Shown here: positions 16,989 to 26,013 of the stretch, piece by piece
Layout: every line of letters starts with the position of its first letter
How positions within the stretch are numbered: position 1 is the first letter of the stretch
Origin: Phytohabitans sp036906915
GTDB taxonomy: Bacteria; Actinomycetota; Actinomycetes; Mycobacteriales; Micromonosporaceae
DNA length: 64,000 nt
Direction of reading: 5' to 3'
NCBI RefSeq assembly: GCF_036906915.1
Contig: NZ_JBAKHX010000005.1
Coordinates: forward strand, 124,001 to 188,000
The notes under the pieces: model-generated
Seen by the model: only the letters and a program-made list of their open reading frames with translations
Database searches by the model: none
Told to the model about the DNA's origin: nothing
Program-made: the position numbers and the translations under genes

Positions 16989-18817
16989 TGGCTGTTCTCG
17001 ACCGACTCCGCGCCTTCCGCCAACGAGGCACGCTGGACCTGGTAGCGCTGGCCTGGCGTACCCATCCCGGCCGGCTGCTCGCGGTGACGGCCACGATCGC
17101 TGTCGGAATCGTGGGCATGCCGTCGTTCGCGGTGTTCACCGGACTCGCGGTGGGTGAGCTGCCGGCGACCGTCGCCGGCGGCCTCGACTCGCCGGCGGGA
17201 CGGCAACTGGTCTGGTGGGCCACGGCCGCGGGCGTCGTCTTCGTCGTCACCCAGGGCGCCGCGCAGGCCCGGCGGGTGTGGGGCGAGGTCCTCGGACAGC
17301 GGCTCGCGATCGCGTTGCGGGACCAGGCCCTGGCGGTGTGCGCCGCGGACGACGGCGACCTGCCCGACGGCGACGCGACCCGCGACGACCTCGCCCTGGT
17401 CGCCGGTGCCGCCCGCGGTCTGCCGCTCGACCGGGCCACCGCCGGTCTCGCCGAGGTGGCGACGACGACCTTCTCGACCCTGGGTACCGCGGTCGTCCTG
17501 TTCTTCTTCCACGTCTGGGTGGGATTGTGCGTCGGGGCGGCGTGGGTGGTCGCGCGCCTGGTGATCACCCGGGAGAGCCACCGCCGGCTGGAGCTGCTGT
17601 TCGGCCAGGCCACCGCGCTGAGGCGGGCCCAGTACCTGCGGGGGCTCGCGACCGGACCGCAGGCGGCCAAGGAGATCCGCGTCTTCGGGCTGCGGTCGTG
17701 GCTGCTGGACCGGTTGCACCAGGCATGGGAGGTGCCGGTCACCGCGCTGTGGGCGCAGCGGCGCCGCGGCAACCGCCGGGTCCTGCTGCTCGCCGCCGCA
17801 CTGGTGCCGCTGTACGTAGTGCTGTTCGTCGTGCTGGTCGTCGAAGCGGCCCGCGGTGCGGTGTCGTTGGCGGCGTTCGCCGTGTTCCTCCAGGCGTTGA
17901 TCGGCAGCGCGGCGGTCTTCGGGAGCGCTGCCGCCTACGGGCTCGACGTCGCCCTCGCGCCCGTGGCCGCGCTGCGGCGGCTCCAGCAGCGGAGGGCCGG
18001 GGCCCGACCGTCGGCGGGCGTGGCACCACCGCCGCCCGAGCCACGGGACGCGTTGGTGGTCGACGATGTGCGGTTCCGGTATCCCGGTGCCAGCACCGAC
18101 GCGCTGCGCGGGGTGTCGCTGCGGATCGCCGCCGGCGAGTCGGTGGCGCTGGTCGGCGCCAACGGTGCCGGCAAGACGACCCTGCTGAACCTCCTCGGCG
18201 GGTTCGGTCGACCGGACGCCGGCAGGATCCTGATCGACGGCGAGGACCTGTCCGGGCTGGATCTGGTGGCGTGGCGCCGCTCGCTGGCCATGGTGTTCCA
18301 GGACTTCGTGCGGTTGCCGCTGACCGTCGCCGACAACGTCACGATGCTGGGAGAAGCCGGCGACCCGAGGGTGGTGCGGGAGTGCCTCGACCTCGCCGGT
18401 GCCGGTGACCTGGTCGCCGACCTTCCCGACGGGATCGACACTGTGCTGGACCCGGAACAGCCCGGCGGTGTGGACCTGTCCGGTGGCCAGTGGCAGCGAC
18501 TGGCACTGGCTCGGGCGTTCTACGCGGTCCGGCAGGGCGCCCGGACGCTGCTGCTCGACGAACCGACGGCCAATGTGGACGTCGCGGGGGAGCTGGAGAT
18601 CTTCGACCGGCTGCGGGCCAACGCCGCGGGACTCACCACCGTCGTGGTGTCCCACCGGTTCGCCGTCGTGAGACGCATGGACCGGATCTGCGTGTTCGGT
18701 GAGGGGACCGTCATCGAGGACGGTACGCACGACGAGCTGATGGCGGCCGGCGGGCGGTACTACACGATGTACCTCGCCCAGGCCGCTCCGTTCGCGACAT
18801 CGGGGGGCGTCCGGTGA
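16988..18817 (+). CDS. ABC transporter, half-exporter (TMD-NBD), subunit 1
   Basis: 609 aa. The N-terminal half (about 20-320) is hydrophobic with exporter-type membrane helices, including LLAAALVPLYVVLFVVLVV. The nucleotide-binding domain follows, with Walker A GANGAGKTT near 389, the Q-loop in VFQDFV, signature LSGGQWQRLALARA near 497 and Walker B LLLDEPTANVD near 521. A QD-rather-than-QE Q-loop (FQDFVR) occurs here and in the partner gene, marking the two as close relatives. The ATG overlaps the oxygenase stop, and the next gene overlaps this one by GTGA, so the pair should make a heterodimer. Its place inside the NRPS operon suggests export of the product or self-protection. Confidence 0.88.
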   Translation: MAVLDRLRAFRQRGTLDLVALAWRTHPGRLLAVTATIAVGIVGMPSFAVFTGLAVGELPATVAGGLDSPAGRQLVWWATAAGVVFVVTQGAAQARRVWGEVLGQRLAIALRDQALAVCAADDGDLPDGDATRDDLALVAGAARGLPLDRATAGLAEVATTTFSTLGTAVVLFFFHVWVGLCVGAAWVVARLVITRESHRRLELLFGQATALRRAQYLRGLATGPQAAKEIRVFGLRSWLLDRLHQAWEVPVTALWAQRRRGNRRVLLLAAALVPLYVVLFVVLVVEAARGAVSLAAFAVFLQALIGSAAVFGSAAAYGLDVALAPVAALRRLQQRRAGARPSAGVAPPPPEPRDALVVDDVRFRYPGASTDALRGVSLRIAAGESVALVGANGAGKTTLLNLLGGFGRPDAGRILIDGEDLSGLDLVAWRRSLAMVFQDFVRLPLTVADNVTMLGEAGDPRVVRECLDLAGAGDLVADLPDGIDTVLDPEQPGGVDLSGGQWQRLALARAFYAVRQGARTLLLDEPTANVDVAGELEIFDRLRANAAGLTTVVVSHRFAVVRRMDRICVFGEGTVIEDGTHDELMAAGGRYYTMYLAQAAPFATSGGVR

Positions 18818-20649
18818 CCGGCCTCGCCACCGGATGGCGGGCGGTCGCGACGGTCGCCGCGACGGCGGTCCGCGTCGACCCGCCGCGGGCGTTGCTGGCC
18901 GCGCTCGGCACCCTCACGATGTCGGTACAGCCGGTTGTGCTGGCGCTGTTGGTCCGGGCCACGGCCAACGCCGTCGTCGATGGGGCCACCGGGGCCGCCG
19001 CCGGGTACGCGGTGGCGCTCGCGGTGGCCGTCGGTGCGCAGATTCCCCTGCTGTGGTTCACGTTCGGGTTGCGTACCGTCGTCGAGGAGAAGATCCGGCA
19101 CGCGATCGAACTCCGGCTCGCGGACGCGACGATGACAGGCTGGAGCCTGGCCCACCACGAGGACCCGGCGGTCGCCGACGAGATCAGCCTGGTGGAACAG
19201 GACATCACCCGGGTCGCCCAGATCCTGGTCTTCGCCCTCACCCTCACCGGTGCCGTCGTCCAGTTGGTGTTCGCAGTCGTGGTGCTCGGTGCGCTGCACC
19301 CGGTGCTCGTGCTGCTCCCGGTGGTCGGCCTGGTGCAGGTGTGGGCTGGGCAGCGCGGTGACACCCGCCGGCAACGGTCGCTGGAACAGGCCGTGTCCGG
19401 CGTCCGGCTGGCCACCGCGCTGTTCCGGATCGGGTCCCGGCGCGACCACGCCGCGGAACTCGCCCTCGGCGGTGCCGCCGGTCTGCGACGCCGTCATCAT
19501 GAGGTCGCCACGGCCGCCCAACGACGGCGGGAAAGGGGCGAGTACGCAGCGACCTGGCCGGTGGCGGCGTCGGCGGTGATGTTCGGCGCGGCGTACGTCG
19601 GCGCGGTCGTCGTGGTCCTGCTGTCGGCGGTCGCCACCGCGGCGAGCATCGGTGACGTGTTGCTGACCATCACGTTGGCCGCACAGGTCACCGGCCAGGT
19701 GGCCATCGCCGCCGACGTCGGGGTGCAGCTGGTCCGGGCGCGCCGCACCGCCGGACGCTATCTCGCGGTGCTCGCCCGGCTGGCCCAGGAGCAGCCGCCG
19801 GATCCTGCCGTCACCACCGACGCTGCCGCCAGCGGTCCGGTCGCGTTGGACGATGTCACGTTCCGCTACCCGGGATCGGCAACACCGGCGCTACGCGGCC
19901 TCGACCTGGTGATCCGGCCCGGTGAGACGGTCGCGATCGTCGGCGGCAACGGCGCCGGGAAGACCACGATCGGCAAGCTGCTGTGCCGGCTGTACGACCC
20001 GACCGAAGGTCAGGTGCGGTATGCCGGTCGGGATCTGCGCGCCCTCGACGTGGCCGGCTGGCGGGCCGGTACGTCCGCGGCGTACCAGGACTTCGTCCGG
20101 TTCGAGCTGACGGCGGGTGAGGGTGTCGGCATCGGCGACCTGCCGTACGTCGACGACACCGCGCGGATCGGTGACGCACTGCATGCCGCTGACGCCGGTG
20201 CGCTGGTGACCAGGCTGCCGGCCGGGCTCGCCACGCCGCTCGGTGACTCGTTCCCCGACGGCATCGACCTGTCCACCGGGCAGTGGCAGCGGCTCGCGGT
20301 CGCGCGGGCGTTCATGCGGGATGCGCCGCGGCTCGTCGTCTTTGACGAACCGACCGCGTCGCTCGACCCGGAGACCGAACAACGGCTGTTCCAGCAGTAC
20401 GCCGCCGAGTCCCGGCAGCGGCGCGAGTCCGGCGACGGCGCCGTCGTCATCATCACGCACCGGCTGGGTTCGGTCCGGTTCGCCGACCGGATCGTCGTCG
20501 TCGACGCCGGCACGGTGGTGGAGACCGGCACCCACGACGAGTTGATCGGCGCCGGCGGCCGGTACGCCGGCCTGATGCAGACCCATGCCACGGCGTACGG
20601 ACTCACCACATCCGCCGCCGCTTCCATCGCCACGAAGGAGATGCCTTGA
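18814..20649 (+). CDS. ABC transporter, half-exporter (TMD-NBD), subunit 2
   Basis: 611 aa, same architecture as its upstream neighbour: a membrane domain over roughly residues 20-310, then an ATPase with Walker A GGNGAGKTT near 377, Q-loop YQDFVRFE, and Walker B VVFDEPTASLD near 509. The signature reads LSTGQWQRLAVARA, with Thr in place of the first Gly of SGGQ. This kind of substitution is seen in one half of asymmetric heterodimeric exporters. The GTG start overlaps the previous stop, and its own stop overlaps the MbtH start. Probable partner of the upstream half-transporter in exporting the peptide. Confidence 0.87.
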   Translation: MTGLATGWRAVATVAATAVRVDPPRALLAALGTLTMSVQPVVLALLVRATANAVVDGATGAAAGYAVALAVAVGAQIPLLWFTFGLRTVVEEKIRHAIELRLADATMTGWSLAHHEDPAVADEISLVEQDITRVAQILVFALTLTGAVVQLVFAVVVLGALHPVLVLLPVVGLVQVWAGQRGDTRRQRSLEQAVSGVRLATALFRIGSRRDHAAELALGGAAGLRRRHHEVATAAQRRRERGEYAATWPVAASAVMFGAAYVGAVVVVLLSAVATAASIGDVLLTITLAAQVTGQVAIAADVGVQLVRARRTAGRYLAVLARLAQEQPPDPAVTTDAAASGPVALDDVTFRYPGSATPALRGLDLVIRPGETVAIVGGNGAGKTTIGKLLCRLYDPTEGQVRYAGRDLRALDVAGWRAGTSAAYQDFVRFELTAGEGVGIGDLPYVDDTARIGDALHAADAGALVTRLPAGLATPLGDSFPDGIDLSTGQWQRLAVARAFMRDAPRLVVFDEPTASLDPETEQRLFQQYAAESRQRRESGDGAVVIITHRLGSVRFADRIVVVDAGTVVETGTHDELIGAGGRYAGLMQTHATAYGLTTSAAASIATKEMP

Positions 20650-20882
20650 CCGTGCCCACCGACCAGGACGCCGCCGACACGACGCCGTACGTCGTCGTCC
20701 GCAACCACGAGGACCAGTACTCCATCTGGATCGCCGACCGCGCCCTGCCAGCCGGCTGGGAGGCCGTCGGCGAGGCACGGCCGCGCCAGGACTGTCTGGC
20801 GTGGATCGAGGAGAACTGGACCGACATGCGTCCCCGCAGCGTCCGCGAGCGCGCCGCCGACGCCCCGACCATCGCCAGCTGA
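20646..20882 (+). CDS. MbtH-like NRPS chaperone
   Basis: 78 aa protein with the hallmarks of the MbtH family: N-H-E-D-QYSIW, LPAGW, CLAWIEENWTDMRPRS, with the family Trp residues in place. MbtH proteins bind adenylation domains and are often needed for their folding or activity, so this one probably serves one or more A domains here. Two starts are possible: TTG at 20646, overlapping the ABC stop (TTGA) with AAGGAG five bases ahead, or GTG at 20652. The spacing favours TTG. NRPS-3 begins 20 bases downstream. Confidence 0.95.
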   Translation: MTVPTDQDAADTTPYVVVRNHEDQYSIWIADRALPAGWEAVGEARPRQDCLAWIEENWTDMRPRSVRERAADAPTIAS

Positions 20883-20901
20883 AACCGAAGGATCGCGTCT
20901 G

Positions 20902-23900
20902 ATGGTGAAGGACTCCGCAAAACCGAACCCGCCGCCCCTGGTTGCCGGTGCCGCCGACGGCAGCGACGTGCCCCTGTCTCCGCGGCAGAAGCGGTGGTGG
21001 TTCCTCGGCCAGGTCCGCCCCGACAGCCCGGTCGGCACCACCGTGGTGGCGTACCGGATCCGCGGTCCGCTCCACGTCGAACGGCTGATCACGGCGGTGC
21101 AGGCTGTCGTCAGCCGGCACACTGTGCTGCGGACCAGGTTTCCCGGTGTCGTCGGACGGCCGCGGCCGACCGTCGCCGACACCGTGGACGTCCAGGTGCC
21201 GGTCCATGACGTCACCGACGAGGCACAGGCCGCCGACGCGGCGGCCCGCTGGGGTCGGGAACCGTTCGACGTGGGTCGCGGTCCGCTACTGCGGTGCGCC
21301 CTGTTCCGGTCCGGGGCCCGCGACCACCTGTTGGCGGTGGCGGTCCACCAGTTGGCGGCCGACGAGCAGTCGGCCGCGCAGTTCGTCACCGAGGTGTGCG
21401 CCCGTTACGGCGGCGACCCGGCGGCGGCGCCGTCACCGCAGTACGCCGACTACGTGGTTTGGCAGCGGGATTGGCTGGCCTCAGGTGCGCTCGACGGGCA
21501 GCGGGAGTACTGGCGGCAGCGGCTCGCGGACGCGCCGGCGGCGTTGGAGCTGCCCACCGACCACACCCGGCCGGCGTTGTCGAGCTTCGCCGCCGGCCGC
21601 CACCGCTTCGCGATCCCCGAACTGGCGCTGTCGTCGGGCGCCACGGCGCTGCTCACCGGCTTCCTGCTGCTGCTTGCCCGGTACACGGGGCGCGACGACG
21701 TACAGGTGGGGCTGCACACCGATGGACGGTATGCCGACGTCGACACCGCGATCGGTCCGTTCGCCGGCACGGTGGTGGTGCGCGCCGACTGCGTCGCCGG
21801 GTCGTTCGCCGAGCTGTCCGAGCGCGTGGCGGCCCTCGTCACGGAGGCCACCGGGCACGGCGACGTGCCGTTCGAACAGCTCGTGGAGGAGCTGGCACCC
21901 GCCCGTGACCTGAGCCGCAACCCGGTGGTACAGGTCGGTTTCGGGATCTCCGGACCGGACGCCACACCGACGCTGCCGGAAGCGTCCGTGGAACGTGTCG
22001 ACGTCGCGCCAGCCGCCACCCTGATGGACATCGAGCTGCGGGTCGCGCCACGTGCCGACGGCGGCTGGGACGGCGAGCTGCGCTACGCCACCGACCTGTT
22101 CGCGCCTGCCACCGTCGCCCGTATGGTCGGCGCGTATCTGCGGCTGCTGGCAGCGGCTGCCGCTGACCCGCACGCCCCGGTGTCGCGGCTGGAACTGCTC
22201 CCCGACACCGACCGGCACCAGATCGCGCAGTGGAACGCCACCGCGCTGCCGGTGCCGGAGCGGACCGTCCACGAACTGGTCGACGCCCGTGCCGTCGCTG
22301 CTCCTGACGCGACTGCGGTGGTGTGCGGCCCGGACTCCTTGACGTACGGCGAGTTGCGGACCCGTGCCAACCAGCTGGCACACGCGCTGCGGGCCCGCGG
22401 CGTCGGGCCGGACAGCGTAGTCGGGCTGTGCCTGCCGCGGGGTGTCGACATGGTCGTCGGGGTGCTCGGCATTCTCGCCGCGGGCGGGGCCTACCTGCCA
22501 CTGCACCCGGATGACCCGGTGGACCGGCTGGTGTTCATGGTCGACGATGGCGGTGCCGGCGTCGTCGTCACCCACAGCGCGGTACCGGAGGAGGTCGTCG
22601 GCAAACTCGGCCGTGAGATCGTCCGCATCGATAGCGCCGACGTCACCGGTCAGCCGGGTGACACGCCAGCGGTGGCGGTCCGCCCTGAAAATGCCGCCTA
22701 CGTGATCTACACGTCCGGCTCCACCGGTCGGCCGAAGGGTGTGTGCGTACCGCACGGCGGCTACGCGAATCTGGTCGCGTGGCACCTCGACCAGTACCGG
22801 CTCGGTGAGGGGGACCGCTGCGGCCAGTTCAGCCGCATCACCTTCGACGCGTCCGCGTGGGAGATCGGCCCGGCGCTGGCAGCCGGGGCGACCCTGGTGG
22901 TCGCCCCTGACGAGGCCCGCGCCACCAGCGACACCGTTGTCGAGTGGCTGGCCGCGGAGCGGATCACTGTGACCTTCCTACCGGTGCAGCTCGCCGAGCG
23001 GCTGTTCCGCGACCCGCGGGCCGCTGACATGTCGCTCCGGCTGCTGCTCACCGGCTCGGACCGGCTCATGCAGTACCCGCCGGCCTCGCTGCCGTTCGAG
23101 GTCGTCAACCACTACGGCCCCACCGAGTGCAGCGTGATCTCCACCGCGGGCCGGGTCCCCGGTACGGGAGGTGACCGGCCGCCGTCGATCGGCACCCCGG
23201 TCGCGAACACCGAGATCCACGTCTTGGACCCATATCTGAACCCCGTGCCGGTCGGCGCCCCCGGCGAGATCTACGTCGGTGGCAGGTCCATCGGACGGGG
23301 GTACCTGAACCGGCCGGGACCCACCGCAGAGCAGTTCCCGCCGGACCCGTTCTCCGGTCGGCCGGGCGGGCGCCTGTACCGCACCGGTGACCTCGGACGC
23401 TGGACACCCGACGGCGTGCTGGAGTTCCTCGGCCGCGGCGACAACCAGGTGAAGATACGGGGCTACCGCATCGAGTGCGGCGAGATCGAGTCCTGTCTGC
23501 TGGCGCACCCGCAGGTAGCCGAGGCCGTCGTGGTGGTCCGGGACGACTCCGGTGACAAGCGCCTGGTCGGTTACGTCGTGCCCACCGCGGACGGTGGCGA
23601 GGCGACGACGACTGCGGCGGCGTTGCGGGCGCACCTGCTGCGGCAGCTGCCGGACTACATGGTCCCGGCGTCGTGGGTGATGCTCGCGGAGCTTCCGAAG
23701 AACGCTTCCGCAAAGGTCGACCGCAGGGCGCTGCCACCACCCCGACCGGCGCGGCCCGAACTGGAGTCCCCGTACGCCGCCCCCCGTACCGCCGTCGAAC
23801 GGACCCTGGTCGCGATCTGGTCCGAGGTGCTCGGGGTCGACGGTGTCGGGGTGTACGACAACTTCTTCGAGCTGGGCGGCCACTCGCTGCTGGCCACCAA

Positions 23901-24060
23901 GATCGTCGGGATGATCGAACGGGACCTGGCGCCCGACGAGATCGACCTGCGTGCCGTGTTCGAGTACCCGACCATCGCGGAACTGGCCGCGAGCCTCGCG
24001 CCCGATGACACCACCGTCCCGTCCCGCACCGCCCCGGCCACCGCCGCCGATAAGGAGTGA
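20902..24060 (+). CDS. NRPS-3: C(defective)-A-PCP
   Basis: 1052 aa single module. The C domain (15-430) keeps the overall fold signature (LSPRQKRWWFL, QYADYVVWQRDWL, DVPFEQLVEEL), but its active-site motif reads VHQLAADE at 148-155. The second, catalytic His of HHxxxDG is Gln150 and the Gly is Glu155. The A domain (450-940) is intact, with YTSGSTGRPKG near 602, HYGPTEC, YRTGDL at 826 and A10 NASAKVDR; the carrier has Ser995 in LGGHS. The specificity code reads D-A-W-F-L-T-H-V-I-K, resembling leucine-type codes of the D-A-W-F-L-G pattern, though the fit is partial. ATG at 20902 follows AAGGA. There is no release domain. The downstream amidohydrolase is coupled. Confidence 0.92.
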   Translation: MVKDSAKPNPPPLVAGAADGSDVPLSPRQKRWWFLGQVRPDSPVGTTVVAYRIRGPLHVERLITAVQAVVSRHTVLRTRFPGVVGRPRPTVADTVDVQVPVHDVTDEAQAADAAARWGREPFDVGRGPLLRCALFRSGARDHLLAVAVHQLAADEQSAAQFVTEVCARYGGDPAAAPSPQYADYVVWQRDWLASGALDGQREYWRQRLADAPAALELPTDHTRPALSSFAAGRHRFAIPELALSSGATALLTGFLLLLARYTGRDDVQVGLHTDGRYADVDTAIGPFAGTVVVRADCVAGSFAELSERVAALVTEATGHGDVPFEQLVEELAPARDLSRNPVVQVGFGISGPDATPTLPEASVERVDVAPAATLMDIELRVAPRADGGWDGELRYATDLFAPATVARMVGAYLRLLAAAAADPHAPVSRLELLPDTDRHQIAQWNATALPVPERTVHELVDARAVAAPDATAVVCGPDSLTYGELRTRANQLAHALRARGVGPDSVVGLCLPRGVDMVVGVLGILAAGGAYLPLHPDDPVDRLVFMVDDGGAGVVVTHSAVPEEVVGKLGREIVRIDSADVTGQPGDTPAVAVRPENAAYVIYTSGSTGRPKGVCVPHGGYANLVAWHLDQYRLGEGDRCGQFSRITFDASAWEIGPALAAGATLVVAPDEARATSDTVVEWLAAERITVTFLPVQLAERLFRDPRAADMSLRLLLTGSDRLMQYPPASLPFEVVNHYGPTECSVISTAGRVPGTGGDRPPSIGTPVANTEIHVLDPYLNPVPVGAPGEIYVGGRSIGRGYLNRPGPTAEQFPPDPFSGRPGGRLYRTGDLGRWTPDGVLEFLGRGDNQVKIRGYRIECGEIESCLLAHPQVAEAVVVVRDDSGDKRLVGYVVPTADGGEATTTAAALRAHLLRQLPDYMVPASWVMLAELPKNASAKVDRRALPPPRPARPELESPYAAPRTAVERTLVAIWSEVLGVDGVGVYDNFFELGGHSLLATKIVGMIERDLAPDEIDLRAVFEYPTIAELAASLAPDDTTVPSRTAPATAADKE

Positions 24061-24065
24061 ACGCC

Positions 24066-25280
24066 ATGAAACCACTGGTCGTCGATGTCGACAGCCATTT
24101 CCAGGAGCCGCCCGAGTGGCTCGTCGAGGTGGACGCGCCACTGGCGAAGGAGGTGTCGCCATCGTGGCTGTTCGAGACCTCGACGGCGGACCTGTTCACC
24201 TTCTTCACCGACAACGCCCCCCGTGACGTCATCGCCAAGACCACCAACGGGTTGCCCGTTCCGACCCGGGCCGCGCAGCAGTTCGCCCGCGGGTTCACCG
24301 ACCTCGCCGAGGCCACGCGGGCGCTGCGCAACAGCCAGTTCCGCGGTGCCGTCTACCCGTGGGCGGGGTACCGGCCCGACGAACGGATCAAGCACCTCGA
24401 CGACAACGGCATCGACATCCAGTTCGTCAACCCGGCCGTCGGGCTGACCACGATCGGGCGGATCGCTCGCCACCTCGGGCCGCAGACGTTCCCGCGTACC
24501 ATCCGGGGGTACAACACGTGGGCCGCCGGTGTCCTGCACGGCCACACCGACCGGCTGGTGCCGACGACCCTGCTGTGGTGGGAGAACCCGGAGTGGTCGG
24601 TCGCGGAACTGCACCGGATGCGGGCGCTGGGTAGCCGGGCGTTCCTGATCCCGGGCCGGCCGATCGACAACAAGTCCATCGCCCATCCGGACTTCGAGCC
24701 GGTTTGGGCGGCGGCCGCCGAGCTCGGCATGATCGGCATCCTGCACATCGGGTTCCTGGGCTGCCCGGTCGTCGACGAAGGCTGGTACCACACCGGCAGT
24801 GACCAGATGGCAGACGTCGGCTACGTCCTCGCCAGCATCCAGCCGGTGGTGCCGCAGATGGTGTCGGCCGCGATGATCGCCTCCGGTCTGCTGGAGCGGC
24901 ACCCGAACCTGCACATCATCATCGAGGAGTTCGGCGCCACGGAGTGGGCGCCGGCCTGGGTCGAGGGCTTCGACAGCCTCCTCGACCTCCACGTGCTGCG
25001 ACAGATCACCGGCAAGTGGCGGCTGCCGCTGAAGCCGAGTGAGTACTTCCGCCGCCAGGTGCTGATCGCCGCCCAGCCCGGCGACGCCATCGACCAGGCG
25101 ATGGAGCTGCTCGGCACCGGTTCGGTGGTGTTCTCCTCCGACTTCCCCCACCCGGAAGGCTCCGACTCGGCCATGGCCGCCTTCACCGACCAGTTCGACG
25201 ACGCCCACAGCGGCGGTGACGCGGCGATGACGTCGTTCTTCGGGGACAGGATGCGGGAGGTCCTGGCGATCGGGGCGTGA
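24066..25280 (+). CDS. Amidohydrolase family 2 metal-dependent hydrolase
   Basis: 404 aa protein of the amidohydrolase-related superfamily (ACMSD-like branch). The N-terminal VVDVDSHFQEPPEW carries the D-x-D-x-H metal-binding variant of this family. GILHIGFL in the middle and SDFPHPEG near the C-terminus supply the later His and the conserved Asp. The family does C-C or C-N hydrolysis and decarboxylation of cyclic or aromatic acids. An in-frame GTG at 24057 overlaps the NRPS-3 stop, but ATG at 24066 has TAAGGAG at a normal distance and is preferred. Its position at the end of the NRPS operon suggests making a precursor or processing the product. The substrate cannot be read from the sequence. 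Confidence 0.8.
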   Translation: MKPLVVDVDSHFQEPPEWLVEVDAPLAKEVSPSWLFETSTADLFTFFTDNAPRDVIAKTTNGLPVPTRAAQQFARGFTDLAEATRALRNSQFRGAVYPWAGYRPDERIKHLDDNGIDIQFVNPAVGLTTIGRIARHLGPQTFPRTIRGYNTWAAGVLHGHTDRLVPTTLLWWENPEWSVAELHRMRALGSRAFLIPGRPIDNKSIAHPDFEPVWAAAAELGMIGILHIGFLGCPVVDEGWYHTGSDQMADVGYVLASIQPVVPQMVSAAMIASGLLERHPNLHIIIEEFGATEWAPAWVEGFDSLLDLHVLRQITGKWRLPLKPSEYFRRQVLIAAQPGDAIDQAMELLGTGSVVFSSDFPHPEGSDSAMAAFTDQFDDAHSGGDAAMTSFFGDRMREVLAIGA

Positions 25281-25323
25281 TGGGGACGTCGTCGCCGGTG
25301 GCCGACCCCCTGGACGGCGCCCC

Positions 25324-25926
25324 GTGACCCGACCGTTCCGCTTTGGCGTGCAGGTGGGGGAGGCCACCGACCGGCACGCCTGGGACCGGATCGCCCGGCA
25401 GGCCGAGGCGCTGGGGTACGCGACGCTCGTCGTGCCCGATCACCTCGTCGGCCCGTTGGCGCCGCTGCCCGCCCTGGTGGCGGCGGCGTACGCCACTACG
25501 ACGTTGCGGGTGGGCACCCTGGTGCTCGCCAACGACTTCCGCCATCCGATGGTGCTCGCCCACGAGGCCGCGACCGTGGACCTGCTCACCGACGGCCGGT
25601 TGGAACTGGGTCTGGGTGCGGGATGGCGGGCCGACCAGTAACGTGTCGGCGCCGGTCCCCGGTTTCCGGAGTTGGAACTGGAGATCGGCATCGGCATCCT
25701 CTGGATCACCCGCAACCGCCGCACCGTCCTCGACAGCCTGGCACGGTCGATGAAGCTGTCCGCGTCCCAGGTGGCGGAGCAGCCGGCGGTGCTCGTCGGG
25801 TCGGTAGACGACATCGCCGACCAGATCCGGTACCGCCGGGAGCGCTACGGCTTCAGCTACATCGTGGTGATGGGCGGCCAGATGCACGCCGCCGCGCCGT
25901 TGGTCGAGATGCTGTCTGGCACCTGA
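25324..25926 (+). pseudogene. Luciferase-like (F420/flavin) monooxygenase remnant
   Basis: The first 105 codons encode a good N-terminus of a luciferase-like monooxygenase: FRFGVQVGEATDRHAW, LVVPDHLVGPLAPL, RVGTLVLANDFRHP, then GRLELGLGAGW. A TAA at 25639 stops it. The same frame then resumes with RVGAGPRFPELELEIGIG, LVGSVDDIADQIRYRRERYG and SYIVVMGG, which is the usual C-terminus of the family. These enzymes are normally near 290-300 aa; here the two ends are joined with about 100 central residues missing plus the stop. That is an internal deletion, so the gene is presumably dead. If the 105-codon piece is translated it lacks most of the barrel. It may once have oxidised a precursor or the peptide. 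Confidence 0.75.
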
Positions 25927-25950
25927 CCTCACCGCAGAAGCGGTTCGAGA

Positions 25951-26002
25951 CCGGCGATGCTCTCGGTCGGCCCGGCTGCGCCACGGTCGAGAGCACCACC
26001 GG
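25951..26002. terminator. Candidate bidirectional hairpin between convergent units
   Basis: TGCTCTCG at 25958-25965 pairs with CGAGAGCA at 25988-25995, and an outer CCGG/CCGG pair (25951-25954 and 25999-26002) extends the stem across a three-base mismatch. The structure sits between the end of the monooxygenase remnant and the stop of the leftward NRPS-4, where a shared terminator would be useful. No T-run follows, which is common in actinomycetes. Confidence 0.4.
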
Positions 26003-26013
26003 CCGTCGGGGGC

